Of a stretch of DNA of 64,000 bases, positions 31,255 to 42,186 are shown one piece after another. Position numbers and translations under genes: made by a program. Source of the DNA: Marsupella aquatica (taxonomy: Eukaryota > Marchantiophyta); the NCBI GenBank assembly GCA_973895155.1, contig OZ316893.1, forward strand, positions 15,748,001 to 15,812,000, written 5' to 3'. Positions within the stretch are counted from its first letter, which is position 1. Each line of letters opens with the position of its first letter. The notes below the pieces were generated by a model. It made no database searches. It was not told the origin of the DNA and saw only the letters and a program-made list of their open reading frames with translations.

Positions 31255-32991
31255 ATGGAACCCGGGCAGAGGCCGGAGGTAAGGCTGAGGGTGAAAACCC
31301 GATTAGGGTTAGGGCGCGTTAAGCGTCGGCGGCTAGGAAGGATCAACGGGAAGAAGGACCGGCAGAGGAGAGGGGTAAGGAGCGCTTGCAGGAGATGGTG
31401 GCTCATTTGCGAGCACGAACTAGGCAGACGACTACGGGAGGCCAACTACTGTCAGCTGCTTAGGCAAGCACTCGGGGAGAGAGTAGATACCGACGATCGA
31501 CCTAAGGAGGGTATGAGCAACGTCAATCAAGCGGCACATTTCTGGGGATGCCTGTTCGAACGGGCAACTGAGTACATCAAGACTTACGAGGACGAGGAGT
31601 CAGAAAGGGCAGCTCGAGAACGGCAGGAGCTCGCTCGATTGTGGGAGCTGCAGAAGACGGCTTTCTTAGGAGGCGAACTCATCAAGGACGAGTTCCTATG
31701 GACGCCTACTTCCAATCAACTCGACGATCTTCTGTTTTGCAAAGACAGCGTCGTCGGCATCCGAGAGGCCATCAAGAACTGCAATGACATACACTGGGAA
31801 TTAAAGGGTAGCACGGAAAGGTGGACCCAGGCAACGGTGCTAGGAGAAACCTCCACGGCAGCAGAGATGAAGAGGAAGGGGGCCGTCAACGATGAAGCCA
31901 CCCCGGCAAAAAGAACGAGGTCGGCGGCACCAAAGAGGCCAGCCGAGCAGCAGAGCAGGAGGCAGGGAGAAGCCGAAGAGGAGGAGGTCGATCCCATCAA
32001 GGCCATTCCAACCAGGGATGACACCTGGAAGGGCTGGGCGGCAACCCTACCGGTGGAGGTGCAACTACATTTTGCACGGGAGGAGGATGCATGCTTTACG
32101 GCCATGCAGACCAAGAAGTACCAAGGCTTCATGGCCGGATCCGGCTTAGAGGCCTTTGTAAGATTACCATGGCTGAAGCCGGAGGTACCGGAGTCAGACC
32201 TATTAGAATTCGTGGGGTCATGGGAACCCGAGACCAATTGCACGAGGATATATGGGAAGGATTTCTATCTTACTCCCAAGGTAATTGCCGAAGTGTTTGG
32301 CTTGCCGATAGGCAATAAGACCAAAGTTGATACCAGGAAGACCCTGCCTGACAAGGAGTTCCGGTCGTTCCCCGGGCCATCAACGAAGAATGGCTTCTTC
32401 CGAAACACCTGCACCAACCCGCACATAGGAGAGATGATCGACTTCTTGCGGGTGACCATGCATTGTAACTTGCCGAGGGCAGAGATCGGCAAGGCACAGG
32501 TCTATCTGGCAGAAAGGCCAGACCCAAGCCGGGACTACAACGGGTACCTCCTCAACCAATTGAAGAAGATCTTAAAGGAGGAGCAGCAGGTAATCGGCAT
32601 GGGGAGCGTGTCGCGGCTTGGCTATCACATGCCGCTGTTGTGCCGGTATGCCAGAGGTCAGACTTTTGCCCCGGTACTTCCCCTGCAGGTAAGGGCACCC
32701 GAGGAAGCTCCAATGCCGAGGCCGTTGGCTGAGAAGCCTCAACCACCTGTTAGTCCTACGATCGAGCAGGTGTTTAGGCCCAGGAAGGAAGACTTGCCGA
32801 TGCAGCAACCAGGCATGCAGAGTCTGCTGAAACTACTGGAGAAAGAAAAGAAATCGGCATCGGCAACAACAACGGCAATGGCAACAATGCAGGACACTAC
32901 TACAGAGGTAGGCCTACACCGGCTCACAAGAGAAAACCCCTTTGCTGGAGACAAGGAGAGAATCAGGCCGGAATCCAAGCCAGGTGTTTGA
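31255..32991 (+). CDS. 578-residue ORF with transposon-protein-like domain
   Basis: The longest intact ORF in the window. The N-terminal ~60 residues are strongly basic (RVKTRLGLGRVKRRRLGR). Residues ~60-190 are charged and helical, then comes a basic nuclear-signal-like patch (PAKRTRSAAPKRPAE). Residues ~265-470 carry MQTKKYQGFMAGSGLEAFVRLPWL, LLEFVGSW...TRIYGKDFYLTPKVIAEVFGLPIG and HIGEMIDFLRVTMHCNL; the tail is Pro/Gln-rich. The short ...LPWL...F... then ..FGLP pattern parallels the ORFs at 19.9 kb and 54.1 kb, suggesting the putative plant transposon protein group. No catalytic residues are recognised. The stop (TGA, 32,989) directly precedes an ATG at 32,992, and a related coding stretch follows. 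Probably ORF1 of a retroelement rather than a host gene. Confidence 0.6.
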   Translation: MEPGQRPEVRLRVKTRLGLGRVKRRRLGRINGKKDRQRRGVRSACRRWWLICEHELGRRLREANYCQLLRQALGERVDTDDRPKEGMSNVNQAAHFWGCLFERATEYIKTYEDEESERAARERQELARLWELQKTAFLGGELIKDEFLWTPTSNQLDDLLFCKDSVVGIREAIKNCNDIHWELKGSTERWTQATVLGETSTAAEMKRKGAVNDEATPAKRTRSAAPKRPAEQQSRRQGEAEEEEVDPIKAIPTRDDTWKGWAATLPVEVQLHFAREEDACFTAMQTKKYQGFMAGSGLEAFVRLPWLKPEVPESDLLEFVGSWEPETNCTRIYGKDFYLTPKVIAEVFGLPIGNKTKVDTRKTLPDKEFRSFPGPSTKNGFFRNTCTNPHIGEMIDFLRVTMHCNLPRAEIGKAQVYLAERPDPSRDYNGYLLNQLKKILKEEQQVIGMGSVSRLGYHMPLLCRYARGQTFAPVLPLQVRAPEEAPMPRPLAEKPQPPVSPTIEQVFRPRKEDLPMQQPGMQSLLKLLEKEKKSASATTTAMATMQDTTTEVGLHRLTRENPFAGDKERIRPESKPGV

Positions 32992-33312
32992 ATGTACGTG
33001 GGAACCTCAAGCTCCGAATCTGAGGCAGAATTGCCTGAAGCTCCTACCGACAAAGAGGAGAGGGAGAAGCCGGACGTCCAAGGGGTAGAGGAGGCAGTGG
33101 AGGACTGCAGCCATGATAATTCCGGCTATGGGTCGGACCATCACGTTCCAGGAGTAAGGACCTGTGGCCGGTTTTGTCCCCACACTTCCAAGGGTAGTGC
33201 GAGGGGACCCCAACCAGCAGAGTAGCCCTGAGTCTCCCCCACCAGATGTTGCTCCCCCGAGCTTCGACGGCATAAAACAGACGGTGCAGGAATTTCAGGA
33301 GCGAATCAAGTA
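32992..33312 (+). pseudogene. Broken link between the 578-residue ORF and the coiled-coil ORF
   Basis: A 77-codon frame starts on the ATG touching the previous stop (acidic, SSSESEAELPEAPTDKEERE) and ends at 33,225. Another open stretch (PPPDVAPPSFDGIKQTVQEF) is closed by a TAG at 33,311. These look like remnants of one continuous protein reaching from 31,255 to 34,855. Confidence 0.4.
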
Positions 33313-33463
33313 GGAGGAGGAGGCCGCCCTGGCTAAGGAAAAGGATTTACCAGGAGGAGATTGGCCGGAGGACATCAGGCGGCTAGCCGAAAAAGGAAGC
33401 AAACCTCTAGCCACGATTGAAGAGATCCGCAGGACGGCTTGGGAGCAGAGGCCACGATGGGCG

Positions 33464-34855
33464 ATGCCGATCACTTCTACTTACTCCACCTACGCTAAGA
33501 ATAGAGCCATGGAGTATGGTGAGATGTGTGGGGAACTTGCGCTCGGCATCTTTGGAGAGGAGTTGGAGGTAGGACCCTTTTTCCATAGGGAGCAGTTGGA
33601 GAAGCACCAATTAGAAGAAGCGGTGGCTTTAGAGAGAAGCAAGAAGGACGAGGTCATTCGGCGGCTTAGGAGGATGGAAGCCGAGATTGAAGATCTAAGG
33701 GCGGCCAAGAAAGCCCAAGATGAACTGCGGATTAAACGACATGAGCTGAACATCATGCAGGGGCAGTTGGACACCGCGCAGGCTGATAATCAGAATATCA
33801 AGGATAAACTGACTCAGACGCAAGAAGAGTTGGCTGACATGATCAAAGAGAGGGAGAAGTGGAAGCAAGAGCTGAAGAATACAGAGGAGGCCCACATAAC
33901 AGCCAACAGCCGGGCCATGGCGGAGACCCAAAGAAAGGAATGGGCGTTGAAAGGGGAGCTCGAGAAAATCCGCGGAGCCCTTGAGCAGAAGGAGGTCGAG
34001 TTAGGGAAATCCTATCAAGGGATTATGGCGCTGCAGCAGGAGCTTGCGTCCCTGACGGCCAGCTTCAAGGCCGACCTAAGGGAGAAGGACGAGATGCTCG
34101 AACAGACTTACGCCAAGATGAACCAGATGGAGTCTGTCATCATTGCAGAGCTCGACAAGGAGCTAAGAGCAACCCAGGAGGAGAGGGCTACCTTGAAGAA
34201 GGAATTGGAGGAAGCCCACAGGGAGCAGGAGGAGGCCAAAAACGAGCTGGAGGGGGCACGTAAGGACCTGGATGAAACCCAAGAGGAGTTGGAGGAAATC
34301 ACGAGGAAGATGGAGAACCTACAGCGGCGGGCCGACAACCAAACAGAGCGGCTAAAGAAACAAGCCACAGTATTTAAATGCTTAGCTGCAGCAGGTCCAT
34401 CTCCCGTTGGGACAAACCAGTTACCAGGGGTGGTAATTGCCGAAGGACAAGCCGCGCCACCTGCACCAGTGCCGGAAGTAAGTGGGAAGGGGAAGGGACC
34501 AGCTGCCGAGCCACCAACGAAGAAGAAGCGGAAACCTTCAGGGTCAAGGAGTAATACGACTTCACAGGCCGTGGTGATCAAGGAGGTAGACCCAGCACCG
34601 ACCCCAGACAGGGTCACGGCTAGGGATCCAACTACCCTAGGGGAAGGGGAGGCCGAAGCCGAGGGAGTGGCTGAGGCCGAAGCCGTGGGTATTGCCGAGG
34701 CCGGTGTCGAGGCTGAAGCCGAAGGTGGACCCAGTCAGGCCGATGGAGAGTTGACTCAGTCAAGGGCAGGTAATCTGTCAGAGAATGAACCTACGGCAGT
34801 GGCTGAGGAGGAAGCGTTGGGGGCGTCCATTAAGGATCCACCACCGGTGTCGTGA
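33464..34855 (+). CDS. 463-residue coiled-coil protein
   Basis: Coiled coil over residues ~45-310, unusually regular and rich in Glu, Lys, Gln, Leu (EKHQLEEAVALERSKKDEVI, MQGQLDTAQADNQNIKDKL, KELEEAHREQEEAKNELEGA). A flexible Pro/Gly tail holds a basic KKKRKPSGSR motif (possible nuclear signal) and Ala/Glu repeats (EAEAEGVAEAEAVGIAEA). The first Met is at 33,464, but the frame is open from 33,313. No enzymatic motif. It pairs with the 578-residue ORF just as the coiled coil at 21,022 pairs with its ORF1. A structural role is plausible. Confidence 0.65.
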   Translation: MPITSTYSTYAKNRAMEYGEMCGELALGIFGEELEVGPFFHREQLEKHQLEEAVALERSKKDEVIRRLRRMEAEIEDLRAAKKAQDELRIKRHELNIMQGQLDTAQADNQNIKDKLTQTQEELADMIKEREKWKQELKNTEEAHITANSRAMAETQRKEWALKGELEKIRGALEQKEVELGKSYQGIMALQQELASLTASFKADLREKDEMLEQTYAKMNQMESVIIAELDKELRATQEERATLKKELEEAHREQEEAKNELEGARKDLDETQEELEEITRKMENLQRRADNQTERLKKQATVFKCLAAAGPSPVGTNQLPGVVIAEGQAAPPAPVPEVSGKGKGPAAEPPTKKKRKPSGSRSNTTSQAVVIKEVDPAPTPDRVTARDPTTLGEGEAEAEGVAEAEAVGIAEAGVEAEAEGGPSQADGELTQSRAGNLSENEPTAVAEEEALGASIKDPPPVS

Positions 34856-35545
34856 CGGTGCAAGGGCGCCGTTCCTTTTAGGGAGGGCGGGCGTGGAGGG
34901 AGGAGGCATGAGTGGGCAGGGCGGGCGCGGATCTCCACGTTTAGGATTAGGATCAGAACCAGGAGCGGCCCTGACACTTAGCTTAGTGGGATTGCGGTCC
35001 CACTGGTAGGAGCAACACTTGTGCTCCTGCCTTGCTGTACATAGGTAGATTCGGGCAAGTAGATTACTGTTAAGTAGATTAGGCTTACGATGCAAAGAAT
35101 GGCGGATCCACTACCAGGATAAGTACCTGGGCAGCGGGGAGCTCAGGGCCTCTTCTTTAGCAAGTTTTTAGTTTGCACCAGCCGGGCTGGGATCAAGTAG
35201 TACGAGAAGCTCTCGGTTAGTCATACAGTGACCCTTGTGTATATTCATGTTTCCTCATGCCTAAGAGCTGAATAGAGTTGGCCTCACGGCTTAGTTCACA
35301 GAACTTGTGTATGAGATGTACTGTTTGTATGGCAAGTGCATGGTATGACTCAGTCAGAATGAGTCATTTTGCTATTTGTGTGTCGCATTAACTTGTGTGA
35401 AGAGTGCCCACATCAACAGAAGGAAGGAAAGTAAGCAGGGGAGTGAGAGTTGGATGTGTCGAGCTGAGAGAGGTCTTAGCGGCTTAACCAAGCCTATTGG
35501 GGATCATTCCGGCGGCGGAATCCAAACATACCTAACAAGACGGAG

Positions 35546-35580
35546 GGGAAGACAGGGGAAGACAGGGGAAGACAGGGGAA
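35546..35580 (+). repeat. 10-bp minisatellite
   Basis: GGGGAAGACA repeated about 3.5 times without mismatch. Short and probably neutral. Confidence 0.85.
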
Positions 35581-35830
35581 GGCCTATATTAGGCCGGCTA
35601 CGTATCTCATGACCCGATGAAGGATCTGTCCAGTATATGTGTGTAAAATGTTAATAGTAGTAGTAGAAGGTTAGCAGCGTCCCATGCCGCTAAGCCGCGG
35701 AAACGGCCTCGCCAAGCACGAAACCTGCGGGAATCGGCTTGAGCTGGGGGGTTTCTTGGGTTTAGGGAGCCATGGGACGCACCACAATAACTTGTTTCAC
35801 CCCACCGTCCCATAAGTTGTTGTCATGGAG

Positions 35831-37689
35831 GGGTCAACCATGTGTGACCATTAAGAGAAAGCTTGGGAAGAGGTCTCGAAGAAGCTCTCCACAATCTGCA
35901 AGGTGAAACCAAGGGCAACAAAAGAGTTGCCACAGGCATAGCGAGAGCACAACGGAGCTCTTGTTAGCTCTCCAAAATGCTTGTAACAGTCGTGATCTTT
36001 GCTCTTCCAAAGCGTTTCTCCCCAAATTGCCTATCAAGGAAAGGCTGTTGTAATCAATGTACATACCAAAAACTTGATCCTACATGGTTATTTGACGAGC
36101 ATCCATGTATTCTAAGCTTTCCAATTGCCATAGAAAAATTGAGCTCTCATGTCCTCTCTAGAGGGCATGTTGGGAGTCATAGCTTGATAAGGTGAGATTA
36201 CAATGAGCAAATGTATGAGACCACGAGTGTTTGAGCAGGCCGGGAATAGAGAGCTTCATGGTACAGTCGTGAGAAATATGACTTTACATGTTTGACAAAC
36301 TTTCAAATTCAGTCAAAATAGTGCAATCTTGCAGAGCCCTCAAAATTCAAGTCTTGTCTTTCCCTCCCCTTGGTGTAAGGAAAGACAATTCACTAGGCGA
36401 AGGCTCTGTTGGGGAAGCCTTGCCCGGGCAGAGAAATCTTGGTTCAACATAATAGTCGCGCATAGCAGTAGCAGTAGCTTCTCCAGGATCAATTCTTCCT
36501 GCACTAAGAAATTAGAATTGCTGTACTCGCCTACAATAGGTGGGAAAGTTGACGATAGGCAGGATTGAATCCAAACATTCAAGGGTTTGTTTCATGAACC
36601 TACTGAATTGACTAGGAAATTCACAACTGAGCTCTCATCATTGAATGACCTAGCTTCAGTCTCTTCTCCAATGCTCAATCAGACAACAATGTACGTCGAT
36701 ATTTTGTACATGATTTTGAGTTTGAGTTCAACTGGCACCTTTGCATGATTTTCCTAAAGTTGTAATTTAATCAACATTGGAAAAATCATGTGGTCAAATC
36801 CGGAGGAACAATTCCTTTACTCATGCAACTATTAAGGGAAATCTCCATGGCCTATAAACATTTATGAAATTCACTCTCTATAAAGATGGACATACGTTAA
36901 ACAGCTTGCCCAGAATAAATCAAATAGCCAGGCCTAAAGACAAGGACATGTTTCACTCGACTCAAAGAACTTCTCACTGTCCATGAAAAGCTCAGAGAAA
37001 ATCCTTTCTTTCAAAGGAAACTGATAGACATACATGTCACTAGCTCAAGAGGTGTCAAAGGACATGACTTTCAGGAACAAAATCACACAAAATTTTGTAG
37101 TCATGCCAAACTGAGATGGAGAAAGGCCAAATTACAAAACAACCACTTCTTAATTCAAGTTTGGGAATCTTCCAAACCCAACCCTCACACTATTTAGAAG
37201 CCAAGACAGTTGAGGGCAAAGCCTTCAAAACAGAACCAGCCCAGAGGCAACGGAGTGGTATTTCAGTACTATCAGAAAGTTTCCAAGCAGTTTGGTAATT
37301 TTCCCCAAAAAATGCCGGAACCGACAATGACTGATCAAATAGCCCTGAGATGTGCCGGCATTGCCTCAATCAGACAGTTTTGCCAAAATTCTGGAGAGAA
37401 TTTTGATGGCTTCTCTCACCTGCGCTCTGACGGTACCCCAGAGGGCAAATGTAGTTTTTTTTGTTGTAGATGTCATTCTTGTCTTAAGAGAACAACCAAT
37501 AGAATGGAAAGTGCAAATGGTGTGGCAATAAAATCAATTTTGACAATAAATGCTTTTGAGAGTTTCACCATGTTGAACGGCAAATAAACTTTATGAGGAT
37601 AATTACAAAGAAAACTACAGGTAGTAGTTGCGGTTGGAAACAATTGGGGATATTTAATTTAGTTTCTAAAGTTAACTTTGTATAATTGA
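35831..37689. other. No recognisable gene
   Basis: About 1.9 kb with short unrelated ORFs on both strands. No domain, LTR or RNA gene seen. Confidence 0.5.
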
Positions 37690-38015
37690 TGTTGGTCGAC
37701 TCCTAGGCACTCTAACTATCCCTAAGGGTGGATGGGAACCTACCCTTAGGGATTTACTCTTAGTCTAGGGTTACGACTATAATCGTAGACTAGGTTAGGT
37801 CAACTAGGTTGCACAGTCACTATATCCCAAGTGGTGTTTGCTTGAATAGTAGGAACTCTGGCTCATTGTTACAAAGCTAGTTGAGAGATAGGAAGATCTT
37901 GTATTACGGAGACTCGCTATGGCCGACGGGCCTAGAGTGCAATAAATTTCTTGTGTGTTCCTATGGACATAACCTCAAGTTGAGGTGAACCATGTATCTT
38001 TCTGTGTCAACTACT
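37690..38015 (+). repeat. Copia-type LTR-like sequence
   Basis: Begins TGTTGGTCGACTCC. Towards the end it has GCAATAAATTTCTTGTGTG (polyadenylation-like) and GGACATAACCTCAAGTTGAG..GTGAACCA, the pattern found near the ends of many plant Ty1/copia LTRs and in the solo LTR at 54,647 (GGACGTAGCCTTGG...GTAAACCACG). The right boundary and TSD are not certain, and no copia coding sequence is nearby. Confidence 0.5.
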
Positions 38016-38802
38016 TGTGTGTTGGATAGTTCATATATGGGCTTGCCATTGTGAATGTCGTCTTTGCTCAATAGGTGGTGAGTATTTTGTCTGGCCTAAC
38101 TTTGGCATATCTGACTCTAGCATTTGGCAGGCATATTCAACACACCTCAACAAGTGTATTGTGAAGGCCAAGAGTGATCTAGCAGCCAAGGAGGTTGCCC
38201 GATGTATTGCTTACTTGGAAGAGTTGCATGCAAAATATATTGACCTAGATCCTTGGCATGTAATTAGTATCCTTTTCTACTTACACTCAATAGCTTACTT
38301 TAGATTATTGGATTCTCTCTGGTCTTGAAACAAATTGTGATTATTATACAATTATGTATTATTCCTCCTACTTAGGACACTTCAAACATATAAATGAAAC
38401 TTGCAGCAAAAATAAACAATATACAAAGTGTGAGACTTTGGTACAAAAACAAAATTGTTAAGTGCAGTTACCCGCTTGTTTGAAAGTGGATGTACTACAC
38501 AAAGTACTCAGATTTGTCTTCAAGCTAGAATATGAGAGTTGCTTTATTCCAAACTTTCTTCCAAACTCTAACCTCCAAACTTTCTTCCAAACTCTAACAT
38601 CTAAAGGCCTTGTAAGTCACCGGACCACAAACCGATCCATAGTGGAAGGCCACTACCGTCTAAAGAGTGGCTGTCAAGAAAGTGAATAGGCAAAATAGAA
38701 AAGCGCCAGCTGAATGAACAGGTCTAGAGAGCCAGAGCTCACTTCTAAGCCTAATAGAGCCACTGCCTTCCCCTAGTAAGTGCCTAGTGAAAAAAAGACA
38801 CA

Positions 38803-39252
38803 TCACCATGTCGCGAAGGCATCCTTCCTTCCTAGCCACCGCCTTCTCTCACTAAGCAAAGCTTCCTTGGCCTGGAGAAGCCGCGCATGCTTGCGGCAGG
38901 GGCCATAAGTTTCACATAGCCCATGGATGTTGTCCGCCATCTCAGAGAGGACTAGATTAAAATTGAAGGAGCGTCGTATTAGGGGATTGAAAAATTGTTC
39001 ATTTCTGGCAGTCCACAAAGTCCACAAGGCCTGATAGACCATGAAGGCCACGATTGTGTGCATAAAGCTGGGTCCTTTGAAAGAACCAAGCAATTGCATA
39101 ATATCTGCAGGAGGCCAGAGAATGATACCCAGAAAAGACTGAGACACCAAACTCCAGCTGTCAAACATCAGGGCAATTGAAGCACTTACAACCTGAGATT
39201 GAAGCATAAGGGCTTGAGTGCGATAGTAACAACAAAGGTATTGGGGGAACAA
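38803..39252 (-). pseudogene. LINE-type retrotransposon remnant (C-terminal end)
   Basis: 149-codon minus-strand frame. FMVYQALWTLWTARNEQFFN resembles the Trp-rich 'W..W..RN...F' segment in the C-terminal region of plant LINE polyproteins, followed by helical sequence (LVLSEMADNIHG, HARLLQAKEALLSERRRWLG). RT itself is not seen, so this would be a 3' fragment. A chance resemblance cannot be excluded. Confidence 0.45.
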
Positions 39253-40809
39253 AATTAGGGAGGAACTCTTTTATTGTAAGTTGATCGAGAAGGGCTGCAG
39301 CACTTGTGACATGCTATTGCCTCCCAGAAGCAAAATATACTTTGGTCAGTAGAGAGAGACATGGCCCTGCAGAAATTGCTGATGCCATTGCTCATCCCAA
39401 GTTTTTTGCCGAAGAAGATATAACAATCCAGAAATCAGACACAAGCGGAGCCCGGGAACAGTTAATGGGTGGTAATTAACCACTAATCAAACATGAAAAA
39501 AAATCTACCCCACTACCCTATAAATCAAAATGTCACATCTTGTCAATTTGAGATTTGGAAACTTTATTTCACAGTTCAATGAGTTGAAATAGAAAAGGGG
39601 TAAACAAAAATGGCCTGAAATGAAAGAGCATTTTAATTTTTCCTCAATGACGAGAAACAAATAAATGCTAAGACACAATTAGTTGGTTTACACGTATACC
39701 ATACATCAAGAAGTAAAATGTGGACCAATACATGATTGAAGTCTACTTAGTTGCTTGAATGGTATAAATTACATACCTATTAAAAAGAGCAAATGTTTGG
39801 AACAAAATATGAAAGATGTATAAGAGGGAACAAACATGACATGGAAGGATCATCTGTTCGCTTGGCTGGCATAAGTTATTACAATGCAAACTCCCTAGAC
39901 CTCAATTTGAGGGGGAGAAAAGAATGTATTACCCAACTCATATTACCCTTAAGATATTCAAATACAAACTGACAATATTAATTACTCATACAATGGATAG
40001 GTAGAGGTTCACCCACTGTATCTAGTGGGGATAGTTGTTAAGCTTACCATGGAGGATATAAGGGCCAACCTCATATAAGATATATATATATAAGGTATTT
40101 AGACATGACTTAAAATTTTGAATTCCAAGAATAATGTGACACCTAATCATGGGTGAAGAATGTGCATACAAATGAGAATTTGAGATTTGAGGGGGAGAGA
40201 AGTACACCCTCCTCATATGCATCCATTGGATTATTTGAGCTCCATTTTGCAAATGATATCAAATGAGGAAGTGCCTTTAGCACATGCTATGAAATGAAGT
40301 GCACAAGTGCTTTGAGCACATGAAATACCTATGATGGCCAATCATGAAAAATACTTTGTAAAAACAAATAAGATAAGTGGAGAGAAGAGAAATTTTCCTT
40401 GAGATTTGCAAAGCCTTTGATGGAAGTGTGTGAAAATCCCTAACACCACCATGGCTTTGCCTTTACTACTTATGAGCATGACATGTATATATGTTGCCCA
40501 ACAATTTATATCACATGGGAAAAATGATTCCCACATATATGGATCAAAAGGCAACCAAAGGCAATAAAATACCACCAAAAATGATGGAAGACTAATGTAT
40601 GCATGTTGATTGCAGAAAACACACATCTGATTATAAATACCATGAAGGAAAGCTTGAGAGCTAATGAGCAACCCACATGAAAACTCCCATATGAAGGAAG
40701 AATGTGGAACCAATCAGAAATGAAACCCAAGATTCAAGTTTCTTCGCGCTTCAAGTCTCAAGCTTCACCCAGATTAACAGTTCATATGCCACTTACTTCC
40801 AATAGGGGA
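39253..40809. other. No recognisable gene
   Basis: AT-rich. The minus-strand ORFs around 40.3-40.7 kb are rich in Phe, Cys and Ile but show no domain. A short stretch near 39,600 (GGGGTAAACAAAAATGGCC) resembles the interior of the CCCTGGGCCCTCA MITE but lacks its ends. Confidence 0.45.
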
Positions 40810-41400
40810 GATAGGTAATCTCATCAGTTATCAGTCACTTTCATCAGTCTACCTGATATCAACTGCCACCTCATCTCAAAAAGGCCGCCAAGTTGCGATG
40901 CAAAAAATAAAAAAATGAAGAAAAAAAATTCTTGAATTTTTCTTCAAAATTTGAAGGAAAATATATATTTTTTGGAAATTTTTTGCCATGAGGCGTCCGT
41001 ACCGTATGGACACCTATCTCGGTGAGCCCAACCGAGATGGGAAAAAAATTCCCCAAATTTTTCCCAAATTTTTGATTTTTTCTAAAAAAAAATTATTCCA
41101 TTTTTTCTGTCCGTACGCCCCATCTCGGCAAGGCCAACCGAGATTGGGGAAAAATTCCCAATTTTTTTTTGATTTTTTTTGATTTTTTTGATTTTTTTGG
41201 AATTTTTTTTTTGTTGGATTTGTTTTCAGTCCGTACGTCCATCTCGGCGAGGTCAGCCGAGATTGAGTCAACCTCAGCTGCCCAACTGAGATACGCGGAA
41301 GTTTGAAGGCCCCATCTCAACTCCTCAGCTGAGATTCTGAAATTTTTGAGATAACTGATATTAGTTATTAGCCACTGATAACTGATGATGTTGTGTACCC
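40810..41400. mobile_element. TIR element with internal ~120-bp tandem repeats, flanked by 12-bp direct repeats
   Basis: The exact 12-mer TCCAATAGGGGA occurs at 40,798-40,809 and 41,401-41,412. Inside are inverted ends (CATCAGTTATCAGT at 40,823 opposite ACTGATAACTGATG at 41,374). Three imperfect ~120-bp repeats follow, each holding GTCCGTAC..., a palindromic ATCTCGG...CCGAGAT block and a T-rich run (around 40,995, 41,110 and 41,230). Non-coding; class unknown. Confidence 0.6.
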
Positions 41401-41874
41401 TCCAATAGGGGATCCAATATATTTAAGACCAAATTTTAGATCTATATTTCCGCCCCTCTTGAGATATATCCAAAATGGCTATAAATGTAACATGGTGACA
41501 CTCTTTCCCTTAGAAGAAAGCAGGAGGGTTTTAATGAGACCACACCAATGGATACCATGTACTACATTGATCTATCATTTACGATTAGATGTTAACCCTA
41601 GTGTGGTTGCATTATCTATGATAAAACAACCAAGGGGGGGTGTTGTAACCCATAGATTAGGTCAACATCCAACCCTAGTTAGGGGATTAAGGTAATTACT
41701 ATAACTACCACTACATGTATACCTAAGGAGGTATAAGTAAACCTCCCATGAATGGATGAACATTTGATTGTTCGTGTACTTGACATTTTTTCTCCTAAGA
41801 ATTATCTCCACCTCTCAACAGAGGCATCTTTAATGAAACTACTAAGATTTTCAAGCTCAAACACAAAGGAGACT

Positions 41875-42186
41875 TGTCACACCATTCTACGTAGTGTTAG
41901 AGTGTATCGTACTATGTAGATCCATATGTTTGGTATGTGTGCTATATGAGCCAATAAGGTTCTGTTAGGTTTGTGTGAGAGGGTAGTTCTCTCTTGTGAG
42001 GCATGGAAAGGTTATCTTTCGATGTTGAGCCTTGGAGAGGAGAGCTCGTGTGGTGTCTTTGGTGGTTGAGAGCTCTCTCTATGTAGTGTGGATTCCTTGA
42101 GTGCAAGGTGCGTTGGCTCGACATATGTGAGTGATTGGATCAAACGGGATTGAGTGCATATTGCCGTTGATCGTGGTTTGATTCTA
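41875..42186 (+). repeat. 5' LTR of copy B (approximate end)
   Basis: Starts TGTCACACCATTCTACGTAG, comparable to TGTCATGACCATACGTAG of copy A. It ends near GATCGTGGTTTGATTCTA, which recurs as GACCGTGGTTCGATTCTA just before the terminal repeat at 63,16x. The 3' LTR unit is almost wholly deleted. Confidence 0.6.

Noticed and set aside
38017-38328. 103-codon ORF as a gene
   Set aside because: No recognisable domain or neighbouring exon; it starts within the copia-type LTR. It could be a fragment but I cannot support it.
39590-39625. Further copy of the CCCTGGGCCCTCA MITE
   Set aside because: Only a short interior-like phrase matches; neither terminal repeat nor TSD is present.
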